Positions 56,517-64,000 of a stretch of 64,000 nt of DNA are shown here, piece after piece. Source of the stretch: Lineus longissimus (Eukaryota; Nemertea; Pilidiophora; Heteronemertea; Lineidae). Position 1 is the first letter of the stretch, and the number at the start of each line of letters is the position of its first letter. The position numbers and the translations under genes were made by a program. Under the pieces are notes generated by a model. It saw only the letters and a list, made by a program, of their open reading frames with translations, was not told the DNA's origin and searched no databases. The stretch covers positions 2,234,001-2,298,000 of the forward strand of contig NC_088322.1 in NCBI RefSeq assembly GCF_910592395.1, given 5' to 3'.

Positions 56517-57596
56517 ATGAATAAATACATCTCATTAAAAGATTATTATTCTAGTGAGTGGAACAATGAGAATCTTAAAGGATTCATTCGTCCTTGGGCC
56601 ATGGATAGAAATTTTAGTGAAGAAAATGACAGCAAGAATTATGACAGTGGGAAATTTGATAAGCCTACTGAGACACACAAAGTAGTCCTGCCAAGAATGA
56701 AAGAATATGACGTCAGTACCAACACTAATGCCCAATTCTGCCGTAAGTGCAAACGTTGGACACTTTTTGAGTATCAAAAAAATTTATATTTAGCCAGGAA
56801 CGCCGCTAAAACTGTGAAGTATCAATTCTGCATTGTTTGTAATGCAACCAGTTACGATGATGATTTTAAGACTCTTGAGATCAAGATTGACAACAAGATT
56901 CGTTATTTTGACATTATTCTTAGAAAGCTTGGATGGAGACGTTTGTCTGAATCGGTTCTCAAATATTTAAAGGACTTTGTGGAAGTGTATTTACAGTGCT
57001 ACTTTTCAAGTCACAGAAAATGTCTTAGTAAGCAGAGATATGAAAGTACAGTCCACTTAGCTTTAAAAATAGGTATTGCCACTCTCCCCTCTAAGTTACG
57101 GGAAAAGGGGTTTCATGGCGAGGCCATACTTGTTGAATTTCACTGTGGGGAATATGACTGGTTTCTTGCCATTGAATTTAGCAACAGGGCTATTGGTAAA
57201 CCCCAATTAACAGATGAGAATATCACTGACCTTAGACCAGTGTACTATGCTTTCCTTAGATTTCTGCATTACTGTGGTGTGAAGGTCACAATTAACTACA
57301 AGGTATTTTTACACCAAGCCTTTAAAACGATGAAAATTGATTATGTAATATTTAGACCTTTTTTAACCAACAAGGAGCGAGTTAATGATTTGGAGAGATT
57401 ATGGTATGATTTCACTCAAAGTATTTTCTTCCAGAATTACAAGGTTGAGAAGGAATATGACCAGGATATTGACATGCAGTTTGACGTTTTATTGAGTGCT
57501 AGTGCAGGTCGAGACATTAACTGCATCAGTAGTATTAAGTTAGCACCAGCTAGTGTTAAGTGCAATAAACTTGTGAAAACAGCATTTTGCACTTAA
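56517..57596 (+). CDS. CxxC zinc-binding Polinton protein, copy C
   Basis: 359 aa from the MNKYISL start (an ATG 30 bp upstream would add a leader not seen in A or B). Both CxxC pairs are intact. Nearly identical to copy B (35751-36830). An AATAAA within the last codons (about 57565) could serve as polyadenylation signal. Confidence 0.75.
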   Translation: MNKYISLKDYYSSEWNNENLKGFIRPWAMDRNFSEENDSKNYDSGKFDKPTETHKVVLPRMKEYDVSTNTNAQFCRKCKRWTLFEYQKNLYLARNAAKTVKYQFCIVCNATSYDDDFKTLEIKIDNKIRYFDIILRKLGWRRLSESVLKYLKDFVEVYLQCYFSSHRKCLSKQRYESTVHLALKIGIATLPSKLREKGFHGEAILVEFHCGEYDWFLAIEFSNRAIGKPQLTDENITDLRPVYYAFLRFLHYCGVKVTINYKVFLHQAFKTMKIDYVIFRPFLTNKERVNDLERLWYDFTQSIFFQNYKVEKEYDQDIDMQFDVLLSASAGRDINCISSIKLAPASVKCNKLVKTAFCT

Positions 57597-57619
57597 CACT
57601 CATGTTTCTATTATTTTAA

Positions 57620-58483
57620 ATGAACAGTCAGCAAATGAATAGTCAGACATCATCTGTAATTGAACAACAAATGAAACATATTGGTGTTATCAATCAAAAC
57701 CCAGTCGGACGCAGTCCTGAGAGCATAGCTCGAGTCGGGGCTTCTAACCAACAGAACACTGGTAGCTACCAACAGAACACTGGTAGTTACCAACAGAACA
57801 GTACTAACTTTCAACAGAACTGCACTACAAATCAACAAGTTTCAAACAAGCAGTTGAATAGTTCAAATTTAGTTACTCCTAGTCAAGGAATAGTCAATTC
57901 TAGTTGCCAACTAGGATCAACTAGCAATCAACAAGGTTAAAGTATCAATCAACAAAATTTGAACTATTTGACTGATAGTGGCCTTAAAGCCAAACAAGAC
58001 TTAGAAATTTTAATTGCAACTGGGAAAAGCAAGGATTTACTTAATAAACAACTAACTTTAAATGACTTAGATAATATGACAGAAAAGGAACTCTTAAAAC
58101 ACCACGGAATCTACCAGACAAAGATGGCTGCCAGACTTAATGATTCTTTGGGTAAGACAGTACTTAAAGCTTACACTAAATTATCAAGGTGGTTATTACC
58201 AATAGATGACGAGGATGATCTTTACCATGACCTCAGAAATGATTACATCGTTACCAATGAACTTGACAAATGGCTTGGATGGTTTAGTATCAAAATGGGA
58301 CCATTGACGGCACTTGCTTCAACAACACTTATTACTTTAGGCCATTGTCATGAGGAATCATCAATGAATACATCGGGTATGAATACACCAAATATGAATA
58401 CACCAAATATGACTGTCTCTGAATGTGACAAACCAATAGATGAAAGTCTAAATATTACAGGTAATGATGATAAAGAAGACTAA
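57620..58483 (+). pseudogene. Asn/Gln-rich Polinton protein, copy C (one nonsense codon)
   Basis: TAAATGA start. Same domains as copy B, but a TAA at 57938-57940 interrupts after SNQQG. The frame continues to a full C-terminus (ITGNDDKED) that B has lost. Confidence 0.75.
57706..57732 (-). repeat. 27-bp double mini-hairpin (C)
   Basis: GGAC-GCA-GTCC and GAGC-ATA-GCTC with TGA between, AGT on both sides. Orthologous to 35615-35641 in B. Confidence 0.9.
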
Positions 58484-58531
58484 ATTAACCTGGTCATGAG
58501 AACATAGTTCGAAATAATTCGGCCAAGGTAA

Positions 58532-58990
58532 ATGGAACTTGAAACTGTAACTGATACTACTAAAGTTTCAGTGTCTAAGAAACCTCGATCAGAGAAACTA
58601 TTAGCATGGTCTAGAGAACTGGGTAGAAGATCTCAGGAATTCAAGAGGATAAAAAAGGATAAGACGACATTTAAAGTACAGTACTCCTCCCCAAACAACA
58701 GAGTTGTGGAAAAGGAGGAAGAAGAAGTAGAGGAAGAAGAACCACAATCTCAAAATACTGATGTATCACTGCGTGAATCTACCAGTAATACCTATGTCTA
58801 TGTAGGTTTAGGTGCAATTATTTTAGCATCATTTATTATGTTTAAGAAACTTCCTAAAAAAGTAAGTAAAGAGCAGCGATCAGGCTTGAATGAAGCAGTC
58901 ATGAAGGGATCACTCAGGAAGGGGTCAATTAGCCCTCTTGTTAAACCTGTAGTTAAAGAGAAGAAATGTACTATTCCTTTAATGGAATGA
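58532..58990 (+). CDS. Single-TM basic/acidic protein, copy C (intact)
   Basis: 152 aa, TAAATGG start, free of 27-bp inserts: the reference form. Basic N-terminus, Glu-rich stretch, TM segment (YVYVGLGAIILASFIMF), basic tail. Its last codons overlap the converging penton-like paralogue. Confidence 0.75.
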   Translation: MELETVTDTTKVSVSKKPRSEKLLAWSRELGRRSQEFKRIKKDKTTFKVQYSSPNNRVVEKEEEEVEEEEPQSQNTDVSLRESTSNTYVYVGLGAIILASFIMFKKLPKKVSKEQRSGLNEAVMKGSLRKGSISPLVKPVVKEKKCTIPLME

Positions 58991-59968
58991 TCTCATCAGG
59001 TGGTCCGAGGTGCTTGTCTTCACCACAAGAGTTTAACTCTATTCTTAACTCTAAAGAAACCTCTGTTCCTCTGAAATGAACTAGCTTACCATTCTCATCA
59101 GTGATTTCGAATTTTATGTGATTAGTACACTTATTTATCGTTTTCTTACAATTCGGTTCGTATCGCTGCATTTTTATTTGGTCACCATCTTCTACAGGTG
59201 TGATGCAGAAAATGTCAGATGGTTTATTGTTGTAGAGGGTCTTAGCTTTGTCAACCAAATTAGCTTGCAGGAATAGATATTTCCTGTAAAAGTTGAGTGG
59301 TCTTGTGGAGTAGTATTTTCCTTTCTAGGTGAATTTAGTTTGCTTAAAGCCAAACAACTCATTCACCACTGTGAGCTGTTTTCTATCACCTCTCTTATGG
59401 TTTTGCTTGTTTGAAAACCTTCTGTGTTTATCTCAATCTCGATTTTTTCATGTTTATCTAACTTGTCTACTTTCAGAGGGTACTCTTTATCCTCTGTAAG
59501 TCCAAGGGTTATGTAATTATTGTTATCACAGTAAATTTTCACATGGCTTATTCCAATTTCTTTTATGTATTTTTGCCATACCTCACAAAACTCACTTAAA
59601 CTAAAATGTCGAGAGTATGGAAATGTGTATTTAGTAATGGTGTCTTTAGTTGTGGTAGATTAATTTTCCAGTTCGCAAACTTTCATGACTTCCTTTTTAA
59701 GTGTATCTGTTTCAAGTCCAGGAGCAAATAATGTCCTAAATTCATCCACACACCATAATTCTTTATCAAAGGGCTCATTTGTTGTAATTCTGATTATTTC
59801 GACTAGAAATGAGAAAATCCTGACTCCCTCTGGCAGAAAATCACCTGTCCACCATGAATGGTAAAAGGTTATCGATTTCAAAGCAATGGATTCTATGTCT
59901 AATTGGTCTGTTAAGTAGTACTCAAATTTGGCTTCATTACATTCTTGTTTACTGATTATGAAGTCCAT
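58971..59968 (-). pseudogene. Penton-like paralogue, copy C (broken)
   Basis: C-terminal 95 codons (58971-59258) and N-terminal 102 codons (59660-59968) are clear. Between them are stops, including a TAG near 59324 and TAA after ELEN (about 59660). Divergent from PolB as in A and B. Confidence 0.75.
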
Positions 59969-59991
59969 TTCTATTTAATTCAAGAGATTTA

Positions 59992-61955
59992 TTGAATTTA
60001 ATAAATTTTAGTCTAATAAATAGAATGACTGATAAGAATCAGAAAATACTTTGCACTACATGTGACAAGTACATATCATACAATAATATGGCCATTCACA
60101 TGAGAACCAAAGGTCACCTGACCAAATTAAATCCGGATTATGTCCCTATTGCTCAACCCCGAGCCCCATCACTGAACACTAAAAGTATGGATAAGAAACT
60201 TGCATTTGAGGAAAATGAGCTAGATGGCATAAAGAAAGTGAGTGGAGTAGAAATAGTAAAACAATTTGGCAAGCCTGTAGTCACCATTAGTTTGAAGATT
60301 GACAGAGAAGCTAAACAAGTGTATGAATACAGAGATAAATTAGAGGAGGTATTATTTCAACTCAATGATTACCATCACAAAATAAGCATATCAGTATTTG
60401 CTCAGTTTGATCGTCAAGGTGAAAGTGTAACACACCCCATACAGTCTCCAATGGAAAGCATAATTTCAAGGAACCAGGCAATTTATGCCATAACCAACCA
60501 GTTAAACTACATTAAGACACAGATTGAGGAAAGGTACTTTCAAGGGTCTGGACTTACACTGAACAAAATAGAGTCTTGTAACATGACCATCTGTTCTTAC
60601 AAGAGGTGTAAAGGTGGTCATGACACTAAATTACCATTTAAAACAAAAGCTGTAATCAATGTGGAGTCGAATGACAATAAATGTTTTCTCTGGTCTTTAT
60701 TGGCCGCTAAATATCTAAAAGAAAGTCCTGAGAGTACATTCAATATCACTACTGATATGCTAGAAATGACTTCGTCACGAGAACAGAGTTCGAAAACTAC
60801 TGATATCAAAATAGAAACACAATGTTATTACTGTAATCAACCTTTAGGATATGACAAGGTCAAGGATCACGATCACTACAGTGGTAGATATCGAGGTACT
60901 GCTCACAGCTCATGCAATTTGAATGAAAATACAGCCATGTTCGTTCCAGTATTTTTTCACAATCTTAGTAATTATGATTCACACCTGTTTATCAAAGACT
61001 TAATGACTAAACTACCGAAGTACAAGAAACTGAAATTACTTGCCAAAACAGCAGAGGAATACATCTCATTTCAGTTCGGTTGTTTCAGGTTTTCGGACTT
61101 GTACAGATTCATGCAGTCCAGTTTAGACAACATAACCAAATCAATGCTGGATGATGACTTTAAAATTACGAGACAGAAGTTCCCAAATACCATTGATTTT
61201 AAACTATTGAGAAAGAAGGGTTCAGTACCTTACTCTTTTTACACATCACATGAAAGCTACAATGTCACTTACCTAGAAAAGTCTATGTTTTTTGACGAAT
61301 TGAAAAATGAAATGGCACCTGATTCAGCCTATGATGAGGCTTAGGTAATATGGGATCATTTCAAGATCAGGAATCACGGTGAGTTCATTGACCTCTACCT
61401 CAAAACTGATGTGATCCTTTTAGCTGATTTATTTGAGAAATTCAGGGATGTCAATTTGAACTACTTTCAGATAGATCCATGTCACTGTTACTCGGCACCA
61501 GGCCTAACCTGGTAAGCTGGTTTGAAGTACACAGGAATAAACCTAGAACTACTGACTGATACCAACATCTTACTTACTTTTGAGAAAGCAATACGAGGTG
61601 GAATTTCGGGTGTTATGGGAACAAGACATGTCAAGGCCGATGAGAGTCATAAGCTCCTGTACATTGATGCTAACAATATTTACGGATGGTCCATGATGGA
61701 ACCTCAACCCTATGGTAGTTTTGAAATGATAGATATTGATCCACTTAACATGAATGTTATTAGTAAAGAGCAGATTATGGCAATTCCAAGTGATAGCGAA
61801 GTAGGCTACTTCTTAGAGGTGGATTTGGAGTATCCAGGAAATATTAAATTTAAGTAAAGGAACTTTCCATTCTGTCCCGAATCTCTCTTTATTGAAGATG
61901 ATGAATTAAGTCCTTACCAGAGAGAGTTACTGGGCGATAAAAGATCAAATGTAGA
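59992..61955 (+). pseudogene. polB: PolB, copy C (deleted and truncated)
   Basis: The N-terminal zinc finger region is intact. An in-frame deletion then joins the codons for TDIKI to ETQCYYC, removing the second zinc finger and the exonuclease YADFE region. Stops at 61342-61344, 61513-61515 (TAA after LTW, shared with B) and about 61855. Motif A (DANNIYG) is present. The gene is cut at 61955 by the left end of Polinton D, before motifs B and C. Confidence 0.9.
60767..60791 (-). repeat. Ancient double mini-hairpin in polB (copy C)
   Basis: TGAC-TTC-GTCA and GAAC-AGA-GTTC; orthologous to those in A and B. Confidence 0.75.
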
Positions 61956-62215
61956 AGAATATATGTATTGTGGTGGTAGGAATCTAGGTAATTCTAAGCT
62001 ATTTTAACAAAAGCCCTTACAGGCCTTTTTGTCTCAAAATAGCTTAGAAACCCCTAAGAACCAGACACCACAATACATATATTCTATCATTCATTAGATT
62101 CCCAGTGAAGCGTTGCAATGAAATGGTCAGTGAAATGGTAAGGGAATACTAGAGTTCAATGGGTTAATGTAATCATGACTTACTGTATTCCAACAGAAAG
62201 TACACGTCAATAGCT
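61956..62215 (+). repeat. Left terminal inverted repeat of Polinton D (partial)
   Basis: AGAAT tip, hairpin 61957-62084, then the shared block to about 62215, where similarity to the other TIRs ends. Inserted into copy C's polB after the codons for RSNVE. Confidence 0.75.
61957..62084. repeat. Terminal hairpin (D left), GAATATATG subfamily
   Basis: 19-bp perfect outer arms, same as A's right end in inverted orientation. Confidence 0.85.
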
Positions 62216-62296
62216 TTTTACCGTGCATTTTACCTGATATATGATGTTGGCACTGTTCACTGCATGTACATAATTTTACTAGTAAATAAATAGAAA

Positions 62297-63214
62297 ATGG
62301 CAACAGGATATTTATTAAATACCGAAAGGGCACATAAGATTCCACTTGGTTTGAAAGCTGAGAGGCAGCATCATATCATTACTCATAACCCATCATCTGC
62401 TAACCCCAAAGAAACACTGTATGTTAGAATACCGGCATTGCGAGAGAATACATTCTTTGTACCTAAATCTCTTTATCTGTCTGCTGATGTAACCATTTCT
62501 GGTGATTCTAAAAATAGTGTTGTAAATAATCTTGGTAGAAACCTGATTTCAAAGATGGTGGTTAAGTGGGGAACAGAGCAGATATTTGACCTTGACGAAT
62601 ACAGTCATTATTCTACATTTAAAGATCTGTGGTTTACAGAAGAAGAAAGAAATGATAGAGTTTTTCAGGGTATTCAGTCAAAAAATCTTAGAGAATTAAG
62701 ATCAGGAGTCGCTGAAGCTGATGTCACTGGAGAAACAGCTAATGAAAAGACTTTAAAGAAAGTGTTTGACAAGAAGTACAAAATACCATTAGATTTTGAA
62801 CTATTCCATCATCATGCTCCATTTTCCATTGAAAACCCTAACATAAGTAAAGTGCAGATCACAATAGAGGGTGTTGCCAATCAGGTGTTCCCAGAAGGAA
62901 TGAGAATGATGGATCAATGGGAGGAGATCAAGAAACATTTTATGTCTGAAGATTTGAAGAAAACTCATGACTGTAACATGACCATGGAAAAATACTATGG
63001 TGATTCTAATCACTATGGTTTATGGTTGGACCTGAGAACTTCTGAGGATAATCGTCTTCACGGATCAGGAAAGAAGCTCCAGAACACAAAAGATGGTATT
63101 CAATTATCTATTACAAAGAAATCTGGAAAGGGACCATACAAAATGCACATATTCGTGGTTTCTGACGCCCAGGTAAACATCCAGAATTCTCAGATTGCTT
63201 CACTCCAGCACTGA
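62297..63214 (+). pseudogene. MCP: Major capsid protein, copy D (internal deletion)
   Basis: 305 codons against 418 in copy B. The N-terminal 178 and C-terminal about 125 residues are conserved, but the middle is removed between HHHAPF and NISKVQITIEG with frame kept. Losing that much of a jelly roll should prevent capsid assembly. The TGA stop lies in the loop of the same hairpin as in B. Confidence 0.75.
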
Positions 63215-63235
63215 GGTGCTGCAAGAACAAAGTTC
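63206..63235 (+). terminator. Double hairpin over the MCP stop codon (D)
   Basis: CAGCAC-TGAG-GTGCTG then GAAC-AAA-GTTC. The stop changed from TAA to TGA while the stems are unchanged. Confidence 0.5.
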
Positions 63236-63326
63236 GCTCCAACACTGAAACAAAGTTCGTACAACACTAAATTAAATACTGAATACTAGATAAATGAGTT
63301 TTACTAGTGATTTTCTAAGTAATTAA

Positions 63327-63563
63327 ATGGATACACCAGGAAAGAAAGATATCATAAATACACTGTATCAAAGTTTACTGTTGGCATCAACAACAATTGG
63401 TTACTCTATGTTACTGAAAAGGTTCTTGAGAATCAATATTGGTCCCCCAAGTCAGGCCAACCTAGAGGAAATTCTTAAACTGGGAGGAACTGTAGCTATT
63501 AGTAATGGAACATTAGAGTACCTTTACGATCAAGGAATCCTACCCAGAAATATTATGAAGTAA
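63327..63563 (+). CDS. 78-aa conserved Polinton protein, copy D
   Basis: TAAATGG start. Differs from copy B at only a few residues; same hydrophobic segment. Intact. Confidence 0.75.
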   Translation: MDTPGKKDIINTLYQSLLLASTTIGYSMLLKRFLRINIGPPSQANLEEILKLGGTVAISNGTLEYLYDQGILPRNIMK

Positions 63564-63620
63564 GAATAATTTACTTATTTGATAAAAGGTAAATTTGAAA
63601 ACGAAAATTTGCTTAAGTAA

Positions 63621-64000
63621 ATGGTTACTGTAATGAACATAGATTCAAGTGACTATCCAGATCAGAGTTCAAGTGATTTAACAGTCAATCTCAAGACTGA
63701 AATTCAGGATGCATGTAGCATCACTTTAACTTTTGCAGTAATACCTTGTACATTCTACAACATAAGTGCAGCCAGGGAGAATAACCGAATCAAAGTTAAG
63801 GGGTTTGATGTGGCAGAGATTACGCTACCAGATGGTCTCTATGACCTACAGAGCTTTTCAAAAGTATTTGCGGATAAGTTGAAAGAAAATAGTATGAGTA
63901 GAGGTGCTGTCAGATTTGACCTTGAAGAACCAACAGGTAAGGCCATCTTACACTTCCTAAAGAGAAAAAATGAGGCGCATTATCAGATCTATTTTCTTGG
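63621..64000 (+). CDS. Penton-like minor capsid protein, copy D (partial)
   Basis: TAAATGG start. About 126 codons visible, very close to copy B (19521-20267), open to the window edge. About 40 bp more spacer precedes it than in B. Confidence 0.65.
   Translation, partial: MVTVMNIDSSDYPDQSSSDLTVNLKTEIQDACSITLTFAVIPCTFYNISAARENNRIKVKGFDVAEITLPDGLYDLQSFSKVFADKLKENSMSRGAVRFDLEEPTGKAILHFLKRKNEAHYQIYFL

Overview
The window is metazoan repeat-rich DNA, probably from a marine invertebrate (phylum not determinable here). It is built almost entirely from four copies of one Polinton/Maverick (adintovirus-like) element, with younger retrotransposons nested inside them. The hallmark genes are a protein-primed-type family B DNA polymerase (PolB), a retrovirus-like integrase with a C-terminal chromodomain, an FtsK/HerA-like packaging ATPase, a major capsid protein (MCP) and a penton-like minor capsid protein.

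Layout. Copy A (1-12301, right part only, + orientation) runs from the end of a repeat protein through a 2-TM protein, PolB (-), a penton-like paralogue, and five structural or unknown genes (-) to a terminal inverted repeat (TIR). Between A and B (12302-17021) lie a 5'-truncated CR1-type LINE, a degenerate tandem repeat and a Ty3/gypsy pol fragment split by a 1-kb MITE. Copy B (17022-54088) is the only copy with both ends visible: TIR, MCP, 78-aa protein, penton-like protein, 152-aa 2-TM protein, ATPase (-), integrase, HNH-type protein, repeat protein, 2-TM protein, PolB (-), penton-like paralogue, then the same minus-strand block as in A. B is split by three LTR retrotransposons: gypsy-1 (26382-31523, TSD GGTAC), an internally deleted BEL/Pao (37372-41609, TSD GGAAT) and gypsy-2 (43271-51447, TSD CCAG). 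A fourth retroelement fragment with one LTR (about 51712-52543) sits beside B's right TIR. A 576-bp non-Polinton spacer (54089-54663) with a nearly open frame separates B from copy C (54664-61955), which is inverted relative to B. C is cut inside its PolB by the left end of copy D (61956-64000), which has a deleted MCP, the 78-aa gene and the start of the penton-like gene.

Copies A, B and C carry disabling lesions in PolB and other genes, and D has lost part of MCP, so these are mostly fossils. Comparing copies still shows which parts are conserved. Genes typically begin with TAAATG at the start codon. The TIR tips are long hairpins whose arms co-vary between subfamilies. The 2-TM gene has a conserved -1-frame tail, ending in a PSAP motif, downstream of a slippery heptamer in both copies.

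The most unusual feature is a family of 27-bp double mini-hairpins, mostly in copy A. Each is two 11-nt hairpins joined by 3 nt and flanked by a 3-bp direct repeat, so an insertion adds exactly 30 bp and keeps the reading frame. At several sites the empty target is present in copies B or C.
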